Shown piece after piece: positions 30,001 through 39,930 of a stretch of DNA of 63,297 bases; positions within the stretch are counted from its first letter, which is position 1; every line of letters starts with the position of its first letter. Below the pieces are notes generated by a model, which saw only the letters and a list, made by a program, of their open reading frames with translations, had not been told where the DNA came from and made no database searches. The DNA is from Tritrichomonas foetus (Eukaryota > Parabasalia > Tritrichomonadida > Tritrichomonadidae): NCBI GenBank assembly GCA_001839685.1, contig MLAK01001071.1, positions 1 to 63,297 on the forward strand. Direction: 5' to 3'. The position numbers and the translations under genes were made by a program.

Positions 30001-31497
30001 ACGAGAAAGATGAGAATTTAATCCACTATCATGAAACTTTAGTTTCAAAGTATTAGCTTCTATCATAATCGGGAATGGTATTGTTTCTTTATCTAAATTT
30101 TTATCTAAGACATATGGAGCAATCGCTTTCCATCCAGATATTAAACCTGTTAAAAAATCTTTGATGAGAATTTCTTTTCGATCATGAAATTGGAGATTTC
30201 CGGCAATTATATGAAGATAATTGCTGTCATCAGTTAATTTAATTGGTTTTCCAGTAATCATTTTTGAAGAATTACAATATAAAACTACTGATGGAATAAC
30301 AATAATTCTATCTTTCATTTTCACACTTCCAATATCTATCTTAACTATTGATGTATTTGTTAATTTCAAATCAAGAATACATTTTTGAATATTCACATTA
30401 ATATCGGGGAAAACAAGTTTAAAATGAGGTTTGTTAGGATCAAGTGGTTTTCGATGAATATATTTAGACAAAAATGGAATAATAGTTAAGCCAGTTAATG
30501 TATGATAAGATAATGTTATATATCGACATGAAATGTCAACAGTTTTATATTTTGTATCAATATTTAAATGACTTGCTTTCAGAATTGGACGATTTTCATT
30601 CATAATAGAGATTTTCTTTACTTTCATCGATAACACATTTAAATTCATTTTCTGAATTTTTATAAGTTCAGCTGATTTGAAAAGTTCAAATTTCTTCACT
30701 TTAAAATTCATTAAGGGCAAATCTGTTGTTGATGAAATAAGAACATTTTTTAAAGTGAAATCAAGATTGCCTCGTGGTAAAACCATTTTGATTTCTATTG
30801 AAGAAATTTTAATTTCATTCTTTTCTACAATGATTTCAAATAAAGGAAATGAAACTCCAAATGGTATTAATATAGTTTCAAAGTTATACAAAGTCAGAAT
30901 TGGAGTTAAATCAAATCGTGTTGAATTTGAGATTGGTGCAAGTTGAAAAGTTTCATCACCAAAAGCAAAATCAACAGCACCCATATCAAAATCAAGTTGG
31001 AATTGATGTTCTATTCTTTTATATGTAGCTGATAATCCATTAATATGCAAACTATATATTTTCATATAGTCTATTTGAAACGATTTGAAAGAAAAATTAA
31101 AAAATCGAAGAATCCAAGCAGTTAAGCAAACAATGAAATATAAAAAAGCATTTTTGATGATATATTTTGGTGAACTAGTGTCTTCTGTTCTTGATGGCTT
31201 TGTTATTGAAGGTTTTTGAGAAAAGTTGATAATGATATTTCCAAGGTCAATTACAACAAATTTAATTGAACTTGTTAAAAGACCAATGGGATGAATTTTA
31301 AATGATGGGTCAATAATCTGTATATTGAAATATTGATTTGAAAAGGAAATTGATTTGAAAGATAAGAAATCTTTTCCTTTCTTCACTTTCATCTTTTTTG
31401 ATAGGATCCAAACAAGTAGCATATTTAGTATTAACTTGGCTGCAAGTAGAAAGACGGTTAAAATAAGCAAAAATGATGCAGCAGCATGAAGAAACAT
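27016..31497 (-). CDS. Bridge-like lipid transfer protein, BLTP2/FMP27/SABRE/Hobbit-like
   Basis: The 1493-residue protein starts with a hydrophobic membrane segment (about residues 6-32, FLLILTVFLLAAKLI) followed by a basic stretch. It continues with long alternating beta-strand sequence, as in the repeating beta-groove proteins that shuttle lipids at organelle contacts. The diagnostic feature is at about residues 712-735: PKLEWWDALRAQLRGKF followed by SVKADHVELRLTSS. This matches the 'GFWDK' motif of the FMP27/SABRE/Hobbit family (WWDK.R...HG). Members usually anchor in the ER and contact the plasma membrane. At 1493 residues it is shorter than animal, plant or yeast homologues (roughly 2,000-2,600). 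The start follows a short AT-rich leader. Composition is uniformly AT-rich. Confidence 0.8.
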   Translation of the reverse strand: MFLHAAASFLLILTVFLLAAKLILNMLLVWILSKKMKVKKGKDFLSFKSISFSNQYFNIQIIDPSFKIHPIGLLTSSIKFVVIDLGNIIINFSQKPSITKPSRTEDTSSPKYIIKNAFLYFIVCLTAWILRFFNFSFKSFQIDYMKIYSLHINGLSATYKRIEHQFQLDFDMGAVDFAFGDETFQLAPISNSTRFDLTPILTLYNFETILIPFGVSFPLFEIIVEKNEIKISSIEIKMVLPRGNLDFTLKNVLISSTTDLPLMNFKVKKFELFKSAELIKIQKMNLNVLSMKVKKISIMNENRPILKASHLNIDTKYKTVDISCRYITLSYHTLTGLTIIPFLSKYIHRKPLDPNKPHFKLVFPDINVNIQKCILDLKLTNTSIVKIDIGSVKMKDRIIVIPSVVLYCNSSKMITGKPIKLTDDSNYLHIIAGNLQFHDRKEILIKDFLTGLISGWKAIAPYVLDKNLDKETIPFPIMIEANTLKLKFHDSGLNSHLSRATQVIPFHLLNNAIRQSIFEQKIKSINFPEDVIKSGHSNLAKLTFKEYRKSIESSSLHKYSFIAILLKPRVIIDCTNFTHKIDKIHDWDPSTKEFYPNIQYDLLIGGNFVINVEEVSVKAFDIVDPIIMAKNISYEGPAIIAEGKNFVPGNIVLNIEDQTIEAKKNPCQVKLFSKGLLIIEYAYVMYGSSYAKIYQELSDIIGMIIPSFPDPSPKLEWWDALRAQLRGKFSVKADHVELRLTSSEKYRETKNYISVQLDYLYALSEEGKFFGNANLLKVQRFSNSLEGPTLLELPQLEVKSQYSWITKGSDHRLHFIFPNVSKFEDDFYDSFSKYRAIGLEGKISVDFSQKSNIIPCLTFDFAHLEWTLKPILSFLDKNIIHNKIKKKYHVPYRQQSEIYDVSQLKFQIEMSVITRLFGIHVYDYFPITDNNKIRGSSIDIQLFNAKFIFDFVFHQQLYYNDLKYNCSIQEFLINVTDISKYSSMNEKESPTFLSIRPIRLLKDDTNEGQIQMKEISLYFNQIIIKYLIEFLTTSSAIQRILSKQNKKVEEEIIIDTYQNTYDRFSVSLADLKVNSIRLILASIDTDLISLTEINNSKLSIKADPSTGNLCQIYTVEKLSSYVNSYSSKINYDNSYLVSNNTTLFFASRVFFLKTESIYLLLTPPDYTSVLYVLRECFSAGKNMPIEKIDNKSVVVFSNSFSFNLFVAELKDENQNTICKLESNDMRLKIDTKSDKSYTASLVFTDLKIRDLIDDMSFPDVLCKWNEISTSSSQPLILIQLTMCPSVAGSWVFSHAEINLSPTIVNFEEKFFRIFIKFFNYEITKRNHIENQTISKSKPFQIPYVTYQLDVFPIEESITQIIKEGKSSELKIMKNPGSTTIMLRYFRVNPIQMKVTYKNPSNKLISEIKNFQGQLSEILYHDFSGTVEKFIEHIAKDVGLCLIPQFLKHVVGIKNKAHDSDKNFDEWLNTEDKKMSKNDKRKAMLFGSKNVPKK

Positions 31498-31607
31498 AAA
31501 GTCATATTGAATTTGATCGTGATTTTATCACCTTTCAAAAAGTTATTCATAAAAAATATTTTGATAAGATTCGTATATTGAAAAAAAAATTCTATATAAC
31601 TTTTTCA

Positions 31608-31894
31608 CTATATAAGTGATCGAACATGACCAATAATGTTTAATTTTTTTTGCATGATCATTTTATTGAAAATGGTGTTAATGAGAAGCTTTATCTCATT
31701 CTCATTGACTTCACCAGTATAAGTACTCGCACTATGCCCAATATTGAAGAAGGCACAATTTTTGTGAAATAAAATGTAAACTTTTCAATTTCCTCGATGA
31801 TTGTTTTATTGTAATCATGATTAGAATCTGCGAGTTTTGCGAGAACATCACCAGATAATGTATTAGATATTGTAGGGGCCAGACTAATTTTCAT
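31608..31894 (-). pseudogene. Small gene interrupted by a single frameshift
   Basis: A minus-strand frame starts with ATG at 31894 (MKISLAPTISNTLSGDVLAK) and looks coding to about residue 38. It then continues in its own frame only to a basic end at 31691. The -1 frame directly after the A-run at 31781-31786 reads as protein-like to a stop at 31608, containing NIGHSASTYTGEVNENEIK. Together they would form one protein of about 95 residues. Either one A is missing in the assembly or the gene is truly broken, or the ribosome shifts frame. I do not recognise the family. It lies between two minus-strand genes with only 110-130 bases either side. Confidence 0.45.
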
Positions 31895-32024
31895 CTATTT
31901 TAAATGGAAAAGATCGCAGTTATTTAAATAAAAATGAAAAACATAAAAAAATAATTTTTACATAACATAAAACACAGAATCGGATTACATGAATGATGAA
32001 TAAATATGAATTCAATGAGCATGC

Positions 32025-34706
32025 TTAGTCAAACTCACTAAATTCAATTCCATCTTCAGGAATATCAATTACAAAAGTTATCAGTAAATCAATTAAATTT
32101 TCCAAAATTGTCAATTCTTTCTCAGCTTTGTGAGTACTCATCACCCTATTTTTGCCTTTTGCCATTGCATCAAGTGTGAATTGGAAGTAATCAAGGAGCG
32201 ATCTATATTCGGAAAATAAGTTCGGAATTGGTGCATTTGATTTAAAAAGCTTATCAATATCATTCACTTTTTGAACTAGTCTTGATTTAACCCAAGTGTC
32301 AAAGTTTTCTCTTGGTTTTCGAAATGCCTCAAACCACATTCCAAAAGTCTGCCAATGCGAAAGAAGTTCAGGTCTTGTCAAGGCAACTAAATCTGTCTTT
32401 TTAGTCAATCTAGCAGGAAGTTCAATTGAATAAAAATGAAAAGATAAATTATCCATTGCACGGAGAATTGAATCAATTGAAAGTTCACCACCACCAAGTA
32501 AAACAGATTCTCTATGAAGGTCGAAAATATCATCAAGTGAACCTGGAAATCCAAGACTTTGAACCATAGCGTGAAAATTCTCAAAATCAACTTTTCCATC
32601 TGCTCCAGCAAATCTTTTACTTTGGAACATTAATCGAACTGCATTTCTTCTTTTCCTTCGTTCATTTTGATAATAATCAATTAAAATTTTAGCGAATTGT
32701 GCATAATCAATAAATTCATCTTGAACAAATTGTGCAGCTTCTGTCAAAACTGTTGCAGTTACTGGTGAAAATGATCCTAAAACTTTACAAACAACTTCTT
32801 TACATTTTCGTATCGAAACTTTTATGATTGGCGCTTCTTCACTTGTTACAGGCGGTAGTCCAATTAATGCACAACGCAATTCCAAGAAGAAACTTAATTC
32901 ATCAACAGTATATTTTTCAAGGAGAAACTTTTTAAAAAGTTTTAATTCTGGAATCTTTTGATCTTCAATAAAATTCCACATTCTAACACTTCTTTGCAAT
33001 GCTGTAAACATATTTTCTCTATCTTTACAATGAAAAGAAATAACAAATTCTGGAAATCTCATTGGTGGTCTTCCCATTCTTTGTCTCCATTGATCAGACA
33101 TATATTTAGATTGCATTATTTGCCTGATGATTTGAAATGCTTTTGGATCAGTTTGAGATGGTGCACTTTCTTTTTCACCTGGCTTATTATGTTCATTAAT
33201 AAAACGAAGAAATCGCGGAATATTAGCCATTAAATTAGCAGTTGATGTTCCAGGCATTCCACCGAAAATAAAGCCATTTGCTCCAGTGCCACTACCATCG
33301 ATTGAATCTAAGTATTCAGAAACTCGAGTAAGATCATCAATTTTTGCTTCTAAAGCGCGCATCATTAATCGAGAATCACAACTAAGCATTAGTTTATCTA
33401 AATCATCATTTAAAGAATCATTCATGAAAACAGAAGTATTATTAGTTCTTTGAAGTGCATCTACCATTTTGTCACCAATTCTTGATAATTTTTGATGTAA
33501 ATTTAATAAAGGTGACAAATCACCTCTTCTTCCACCTCTTTTATTTGGTGATGAGTTTTGACTAGTCATAATATGTTGTGATTGAACTAGAGGAGGACCA
33601 AGTTCATCACCCAATTTCATATTTCCATCTTCGCCATCATCATCGCTTCCAAATATTCCAATCATTGGCATTTGATCAATATTTTGCATATCTAATCTCC
33701 TTTGTAATCTATTTATAGTTGCCATTGCTGATTTTAGTTTCCTTCTTAATTCATCACATGTTTGTTCAAGCATTAATTTTTGATCAGCTTCTTCTTGTAT
33801 TTGTTTTAAATGTGTTTGTATATTTCCTTGAAGTTTCGCAATTTCTCGATCTTTATTTCTTACTTTTTTCTCGAGTGATTCTTGTTTCTGTTTCAAATCT
33901 TCAAGTGTGATATATACTGAATCATTTTGGAAATCAAGAAATACTCTATGTAAAGCTTTAACGTGCTCTTCGAGCTGTGTTTTTTGCTCGAGAAATCTTT
34001 TCATTGACGTATCATATTCTTCTTTTTTTTCTTCCATTTCTTTTGTGATTGAAGCGATCTGACGGGCACATTCTTCTTGTGCTTCTTTCACACGCTCAGT
34101 AGCATTATCAATAATTTTTGTCAGATTTTCTTCAAGCTTTTCATTTCCTCGTTCAAGTTTATCAATAAGGGCACGGGCTTTTTGGGCATCAAGTTCCATC
34201 AAACTGAAAACATGCGCATAAGAAACACGTGCGCGTGTTACGAGTTCACTTTGTTCACGACACTCAGATCTTAATTGGGACTCGATATTATCCAAAAGGA
34301 GGTCTGCTGCAGCCTGGAGTGTTGAAGCTGTTTCGACTTCATCTGATTCACTAATTGACCTTAAAACTTTATCGAAATTATTTGCAACTTCTTCTATTTC
34401 TTGTCGATTTGCATAATGATCTCGATTTTCGGGATCTGTATGGCCCCACGTATAATCAGGAAAACGGATTGCGTATTGGTGTTCTTCTTTAGCTTGTGTT
34501 CTCGGTCTGACTTTGGTGTAGGATGTCTGTACGCGTCTGGGAGGAGTTGGTCGGCGAATTTTTAAAGGTTCCGTCTCGAAAGGAAGACCTGGTGTTTCGA
34601 TAGTCATAGTATTATTTGCAGTACGTCGTGATGGTACATCCGGTGGTGCCTCTCGTCCTTTTAAAGAACCAGTAACTAAAATATCAAGAGGTTTAACAGG
34701 TCTCAT
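32025..34706 (-). CDS. Large coiled-coil protein with C-terminal EF-hand-like region, possibly TSNAXIP1-like
   Basis: The 893-residue protein has a basic, Pro/Thr-rich N-terminus (1-75). A helical segment (about 85-190) includes LVTRARVSYAHVFSLMELDA, reminiscent of the N-terminal domain of translin-associated factor X-interacting protein 1. A strong coiled coil follows at about 190-345. Then come a polar linker and a folded helical C-terminus (about 540-893) with CALIGLPPVTSEEA and a stretch resembling paired EF-hand-like helices (GADGKVDFENFHAMVQ), though Ca-binding residues are incomplete. TSNAXIP1-like proteins occur in ciliated or flagellated cells, so a flagellar or cytoskeletal role is plausible but not proven. 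GC is about 55% at the 5' end (34501-34560) and about 22% near the 3' end. Confidence 0.7.
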   Translation of the reverse strand: MRPVKPLDILVTGSLKGREAPPDVPSRRTANNTMTIETPGLPFETEPLKIRRPTPPRRVQTSYTKVRPRTQAKEEHQYAIRFPDYTWGHTDPENRDHYANRQEIEEVANNFDKVLRSISESDEVETASTLQAAADLLLDNIESQLRSECREQSELVTRARVSYAHVFSLMELDAQKARALIDKLERGNEKLEENLTKIIDNATERVKEAQEECARQIASITKEMEEKKEEYDTSMKRFLEQKTQLEEHVKALHRVFLDFQNDSVYITLEDLKQKQESLEKKVRNKDREIAKLQGNIQTHLKQIQEEADQKLMLEQTCDELRRKLKSAMATINRLQRRLDMQNIDQMPMIGIFGSDDDGEDGNMKLGDELGPPLVQSQHIMTSQNSSPNKRGGRRGDLSPLLNLHQKLSRIGDKMVDALQRTNNTSVFMNDSLNDDLDKLMLSCDSRLMMRALEAKIDDLTRVSEYLDSIDGSGTGANGFIFGGMPGTSTANLMANIPRFLRFINEHNKPGEKESAPSQTDPKAFQIIRQIMQSKYMSDQWRQRMGRPPMRFPEFVISFHCKDRENMFTALQRSVRMWNFIEDQKIPELKLFKKFLLEKYTVDELSFFLELRCALIGLPPVTSEEAPIIKVSIRKCKEVVCKVLGSFSPVTATVLTEAAQFVQDEFIDYAQFAKILIDYYQNERRKRRNAVRLMFQSKRFAGADGKVDFENFHAMVQSLGFPGSLDDIFDLHRESVLLGGGELSIDSILRAMDNLSFHFYSIELPARLTKKTDLVALTRPELLSHWQTFGMWFEAFRKPRENFDTWVKSRLVQKVNDIDKLFKSNAPIPNLFSEYRSLLDYFQFTLDAMAKGKNRVMSTHKAEKELTILENLIDLLITFVIDIPEDGIEFSEFD

Positions 34707-35104
34707 CTGGGAATTTTAACTTCAATTAACCTTAAATTAACCATTTTTAACAAGGTGTGTTTTGTTCAGATTAATAATCGAAGATAATTAATAACGAACA
34801 TTTGGATTTAATAGGAAATTTGGCTGATGAGAATTTGATTCAAAAGTTTGACGATTATCATGGAAAATGTCAATACAGTTTTTGAAAGATAAAATTCCCT
34901 GCCACATAGATTTCTGTATTTTTTTGAATGAAAAGAAAATTATTGTCACTAAATTTCAATCACCAACATCATTTTTAAAATTATCAAATTTTCAAAACAT
35001 CTTCACAAAGTAAAACTTTTTGTAAAGAATAAATTCTATTTTCAATCACACAACAATTTATGAAATTTCTTTCTATTTTTTTTTTTTTGGGTTGGCATCA
35101 AAAA
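34707..35104. other. Divergent intergenic region
   Basis: About 400 bases of AT-rich DNA between divergent genes. Nothing else recognised. Confidence 0.5.
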
Positions 35105-35530
35105 ATGGACGAGAATATCGAAACATTTAGACTTATCAATGCTATCCAGAAAATATGCCTAAATAACCCAAAATTATCGAATAAAGCCGAACAAGGAATT
35201 ACATCAATTATCAATAACGAAGTCGTATCGAATGGAGATAAAGGCGATTATAAATCTTTACCGGTTTACATCAGAATTAAAGAAAAATTAGGAAATAATC
35301 CTTTCCCGAAAATCACAGATTTTAAAGAATTCGTAAAAGTGTTGCATAAAAAATATCATGATGATTCTATTCAATTTCCAGAAAAATTAAAGAAAAATAC
35401 TTTATATGGTTATTTAAATAAACTTTATTTGAAAAAACAACATGAAATTTGGTTAAACATCGAATCATATTTAGAAAAGTCAAGTAATGATCAAGTAAAA
35501 AGTGCATCAAATGATGAAGATGATGATTGA
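35105..35530 (+). CDS. Unknown small protein with acidic tail
   Basis: A 141-residue, mostly helical and charged protein with an Asp-rich end (SNDEDDD). It begins MDENIETFRLINAIQKICLN; I do not recognise a family. An in-frame ATG at 35060 would add 15 residues with a poly-Phe stretch derived from a T-run, so 35105 is preferred. Codon choice (Lys/Asn/Ile-rich) fits this genome. Confidence 0.55.
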   Translation: MDENIETFRLINAIQKICLNNPKLSNKAEQGITSIINNEVVSNGDKGDYKSLPVYIRIKEKLGNNPFPKITDFKEFVKVLHKKYHDDSIQFPEKLKKNTLYGYLNKLYLKKQHEIWLNIESYLEKSSNDQVKSASNDEDDD

Positions 35531-36697
35531 TTGATTGGTTGGTTGATGTGTTTCATTTCATCTTTTTTTTATTTATTTTTTGAATTTCAAAAAACAAATT
35601 TTTGTTATAAAATTTTTTATTTGCTGATCTGATTCTAATTTATATTTGTTTTTATAATCTCTTGGAGAAAAACTTAAAGTCTTTATCAAACATTGGTTCA
35701 ATATAATTGTTTTTATATTTATAAAAATTACAAATTCCAAAAAAAATAATTTATGAACAGCATTTAAATCTTTCATGAGTGTATTTAGATTTTAGAGTGT
35801 TAAATAACTAACTAATAATTTTGGAATATAAACTCCTATCAATAAATCGATTTATTGATGGATGATTTTGGATATGACTGTTGCTTTCGAATTTTGGAAA
35901 CAGTAAAATCAATTGTCTTGATGTGATTCTGTGTTTTTAAACTGAGTACGTATTCTGGATTTTCATTTTTCTGAAAGGTATTCAAAGTCTTTTAATATTA
36001 AAGTTTTTTGATGTTTTTAATGTATTCATCACTCAGAAAACATGACAACTGACGAAAATCAATTTTTCTTTTAAACAAGACGAGTGTAATTCATTAAAAT
36101 CACAGGGAAATGATACAACTTGATGTGTACTATCAAATGTTCTATTTCATTCCAAAATGTATAATGAAGAACAAATAACAAAAACCAAAATTAATAAAAA
36201 CAAAGTAAAAACATCACAGTACATGATTGATGTTACTATTCTTCAGAAAAAACTAGATTTATTGAAAGGGGTTTATACATATATATATATCTTTGGTCAA
36301 TTGATAATCTAATGAATTTTTTACGAGATATTAATTCCCTATTATTTGATAATGAGGTTAGCATATGGCTTTTTCATAAATTCACTGAATCATATTTTAC
36401 ATTTTGGAATGTTGTAGAAAAGTGGATTTTATGAATGATGCTCGCTATTAAAATTATGCTAAAAGTAACGTGTGATAATGTAATTAATATTTTATATCGC
36501 TTTTTCACCAATTCTGAAACATATGAAGAAATAATGAAGATATTTTGAATTTATGAAAATCATCAGTCATCCCGCATTTCAAATAATATTAGTGTATTCA
36601 TTCTTGAAAATCCTAAATCCCAGAAAGTTTTATATTTATCTTTTATTCTATAATAGCTAACATCAAAAAATTATATCATGAATGCTGCTGCTTTTTG
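35531..36697. other. Intergenic spacer
   Basis: About 1.2 kb of AT-rich DNA between convergent genes. Includes a 67-residue minus-strand frame at 35573-35776 with no recognisable family. Nothing else is seen. Confidence 0.55.
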
Positions 36698-38197
36698 TTA
36701 TTTCTTGAATGCTTGATCAAGCGATTTTTTAATCTCAGTAAATGTGACTTTTTGATAATTCAATTCTGATTGATTCATATACAATAAAATTGTGTTTTTT
36801 TTGCATTGGCCTGTGATTCGGATTGGATGATACCTCGCTCCAGCCATTGTTGCAAAACTTTGACCATAATATGTGCATTCACATCCTTCTGGTTGAATTT
36901 CTATCATTGTTGCACCTTTAGGAAGGAAGATTCCATAAATCAATGATGAAAGATGTGAACCAATGAAAACTTGCGCTGTCGAAACAACTTCTGCAATTTC
37001 TGTGATTAATGATGATTCTTCTGGAAGTCTCACAATTTCTAAATTACTAGAATATTGTTCAATAAGTTTTTTGATATTTAATTTTTCAAAACAAGTATTA
37101 TCAATAACAATTGTTGACTGTTTCATTTCTTTATTAGTAAAGAAATTCTTAAAGCTTGGCATAATTTCTGGTTTTATATCCATAATCCAATTTAAATGAT
37201 GACAAAATGAAACTATTTCAGTCATATTTACAGCTGATGAGTTTACACTCAAAGGAATTGAACCAGGCGACCGAATAAAATGTCCTTCAGCAATACAAAC
37301 TTTTGATTCATTTGTCAAAACTGTATCTTTAACTAATCTTTGAACATTTGGAATCACCCAAGATTGATTCCTTGTCAAATAAGCTCGAAAATATCCGTCA
37401 TTCTTTCCATTATTATTAGTATTGTTGTTTGTTTTTATTATGTGAAAGAGTGATCCCCACATTGGCAGTAAAATATCTGAGAGTTGCCTCCAGCTTTCTT
37501 TTGGTGAAGCAGAAATAAAGAATGTGGGCTTATATATAATTGTGTGTTCAGGTGAACTTGTTTGAAAAGAACCAGGTGTAATAAATCGAATTTGAAAAGG
37601 AATTGTATCATTGTGACCAACATGCATTGGCATAAGAAGAGAAGGAGCCTGTGAAAAATAATGAATTGTATTGTTACTATAACAAAAATCAAAAAGATCA
37701 ACAATTAAATGAGGTATCATTAAAGCTCTTGACCATCCGACAGGATAAGCGTTTATATCATTAATTTGATGTGAAAGTTCACTTAGTTTTCGTTTATGGC
37801 AATATAGAGTAGCTTGGATGTGTCCGCCAATTGGCTGTAGGACGCAGAATGATGCTTTTGTGTAATCCTTATGTGATGTGAGTGAAATGTCCCAAAAATT
37901 ATTATATGTATATTCGGAAATTGTATTTCCGGAAGTAACCACGAGTCTGAGCAAACGAATGGCTGCACTGGTTGGAAATTCGATGAGGTCGCCGATATTG
38001 ACTGAAACATTAATTCTGGAGCCACTTGCTGATAATGAATGAGGAAAAATTTGATAACAATCTGGCGAAAAATCGTTAAGAGGACGTGGAAATGCGGGTG
38101 GATCATTATCGAATATAAGTAATGTGATTGCGCAAGTAAAGATAATTACAAGCAAAAAAGATGTCTGGTAAAGGTTCAACAAATCATCAATTTTCAT
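36698..38197 (-). CDS. Glycosyltransferase family 61 (DUF563-type), type II membrane protein
   Basis: The 499-residue protein has an N-terminal signal anchor (about residues 10-28, TSFLLVIIFTCAITLLIF), placing the catalytic part in the ER/Golgi lumen. The C-terminal half carries the GT61 signature: AQVFIGSHLSSLIYGIFLPKGATMIEIQPEGCECTY, matching the usual 'G.HGA.L.N..F..p...viEi.P' block. Relatives transfer xylose or N-acetylglucosamine to glycans (plant beta-xylosyltransferases, animal EOGT). Donor and acceptor here are unknown. Several N-X-S/T sites occur in the luminal part. A surface-glycan role is a reasonable inference for a mucosal parasite. Confidence 0.82.
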   Translation of the reverse strand: MKIDDLLNLYQTSFLLVIIFTCAITLLIFDNDPPAFPRPLNDFSPDCYQIFPHSLSASGSRINVSVNIGDLIEFPTSAAIRLLRLVVTSGNTISEYTYNNFWDISLTSHKDYTKASFCVLQPIGGHIQATLYCHKRKLSELSHQINDINAYPVGWSRALMIPHLIVDLFDFCYSNNTIHYFSQAPSLLMPMHVGHNDTIPFQIRFITPGSFQTSSPEHTIIYKPTFFISASPKESWRQLSDILLPMWGSLFHIIKTNNNTNNNGKNDGYFRAYLTRNQSWVIPNVQRLVKDTVLTNESKVCIAEGHFIRSPGSIPLSVNSSAVNMTEIVSFCHHLNWIMDIKPEIMPSFKNFFTNKEMKQSTIVIDNTCFEKLNIKKLIEQYSSNLEIVRLPEESSLITEIAEVVSTAQVFIGSHLSSLIYGIFLPKGATMIEIQPEGCECTYYGQSFATMAGARYHPIRITGQCKKNTILLYMNQSELNYQKVTFTEIKKSLDQAFKK

Positions 38198-38807
38198 CTT
38201 CCATTCAAAACTTTTCTATAGATTTATCATTCAAATAGAAATTCAAAAGTTAAATGGTCATTTAATATATAACCACATCTTTTAATTATTTGAATATATA
38301 AATGGTCAAAATCAAATCGCGCACTTCATCATGATATAAAATGTCCATTTCCAATAAAATAACGCATACGAGTGTAATCACATATTTTATGACCATATAA
38401 CCAGGTTATAGAAAAAAAATTTGTCTGAACTCAATGTTTCCAAATTCCCATTGATATTGTCACTTTTCAGGGGTCATTTTAATTGCTTTTTACCAAAAGA
38501 AATGTTTCTGAGTATATACAAAAAGTATAACTTTTTCTATAACCTAATGAACGTAAGAGAGTTATTTGATTAGGTATGATTAATGAGTAGGTTTTACATT
38601 TTACTTGACTTCTTTTCGGAAATATCTTATCTAAAATCTCCTTGTCGGTAATTTTTTCGCGTGACTCTAATCCAATTCTAATACACTCTTTTATTGAACC
38701 AACGTTTTCTATAATACTTGTTATATATTGTGGAGATGATTCAAATTGTAAATCTAACGAGAGAAAGAAAAATCGAAATAGAAAAATTGATAAATTCTAA
38801 ATAAGTT
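38198..38807. other. Intergenic spacer
   Basis: About 600 bases of AT-rich DNA between two minus-strand genes, with no recognised feature. Confidence 0.55.
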
Positions 38808-39515
38808 TTATTTCTTCGGAAGCCACTGTGATGTTTTCCAGCCATGGTCATGCGCAACCCGCAAGTATGCCTGTTTGGCCTCTTCCAGCGAGTAAGGTGA
38901 ATTATTACTAAAGTCAATTCTCGGCTTTCCGTTTAGAATTTCGGCCGTCACATTCACCATGAGCCCCTGAATGTCATACATTGGATTCCAGCTCTCCAAT
39001 GTCAGAATGTCCGTGCATAGCGATCCGCCGATTGTCACCCTTCCCGTGTGAAACATAAAGCGCGGCTGTACTACTCTGACGAAAGGCGGAATATTTGGAT
39101 AATCAGGCGGGAAAGTGACCTGCAGCTGAACGTAATTTCGTTTTGTCATTTTTTCGTATTTGATTAAATCGTCGTACATAGGCGTTCCTTTTTCGAATCC
39201 GAAGAGTTGGACTTCCCAATTGAATAAGTCGTTGCCGATTGGATTTGTCGAAAAGCCGAGATCTTTTGGATTCGATTTCATGATTTCTTTGAGATCGGAA
39301 AGAAGGCGAAGAGCTGTTCCTGATTTTGGATTAAAGCGTTTGACTAGAGCTTCTTGAATAATCTCGTCTTTCGATGGCTGTTGCTCTTCGACCCTGAGTG
39401 TTGGTTCTTCAAAAGAATCTGAAAGAATAATGTCGTCGTCATCATCATCGCCTCCATCAATTATCATTTCGTCGTCATTAAAATCCTCTTCAAAAAACTC
39501 TTCTTCTTCGCTCAT
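38808..39515 (-). CDS. Ubiquitin-conjugating enzyme E2, UBE2Q-like
   Basis: The 235-residue protein has an acidic N-terminal 45 residues, typical of UBE2Q relatives. The UBC fold follows, with PPFVRVVQPRFMFHTGRVTIGG ahead of the catalytic-site loop SLCTDILTLESWNP. The likely active Cys is residue 167. The motif FHTGRVTIGG preceding the Cys and the DILT following it match the UBE2Q1/Q2 group more than canonical E2s, which have HPN...C. It should carry ubiquitin from an E1 to substrate ligases. GC is high in this gene compared with neighbours. It is divergent from the Sel1 gene. Confidence 0.88.
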   Translation of the reverse strand: MSEEEEFFEEDFNDDEMIIDGGDDDDDDIILSDSFEEPTLRVEEQQPSKDEIIQEALVKRFNPKSGTALRLLSDLKEIMKSNPKDLGFSTNPIGNDLFNWEVQLFGFEKGTPMYDDLIKYEKMTKRNYVQLQVTFPPDYPNIPPFVRVVQPRFMFHTGRVTIGGSLCTDILTLESWNPMYDIQGLMVNVTAEILNGKPRIDFSNNSPYSLEEAKQAYLRVAHDHGWKTSQWLPKK

Positions 39516-39930
39516 TTGGAAAAATGGAGTCGAAAAATATTTTTGACACTTTTATGGCGAAATTTAAGTTAAGGCATTATTTTATAGTTAACCAACTGAA
39601 TTCTAACTTAATATATGGAATGAAATGTGAAGTGAGAACTATTTTATTTTCTTTTGTCTTCAATAGTTGTAGCTATAATTTATACCCCTTGAATCAAGGG
39701 TTCCTTGATAATATCAAAGTTAGGGATCGCGCTTATGCTCAGGGTTTGAAACAATTCTAAATATATTAGACAATTTCTATCTTTTCATATCACATTTCAG
39801 ATTTTGAGAGGAAATCGATAGAAATTACAATGGGTATAAACAAAATTGCATGGGGGTATGCAAAATTGAATGTTGTGAATTAATTTGAAAAAGTGAAAAA
39901 GGCTTTCGTCCGTCCCTATTATTATTCAAT
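39516..39930. other. Divergent intergenic region
   Basis: About 415 bases between two divergent genes. A 78-residue plus-strand frame (39524-39760) has no family resemblance and starts in the UBE2Q promoter region; I treat it as chance. Confidence 0.5.

Noticed and set aside
35573..35776. A 67-residue minus-strand frame
   Set aside because: It is Lys/Ile-rich with no family resemblance and sits in an AT-rich spacer; I could not support it.
39524..39760. A 78-residue plus-strand frame
   Set aside because: It begins 9 bases from the UBE2Q start in the divergent promoter region and has no recognisable domain.
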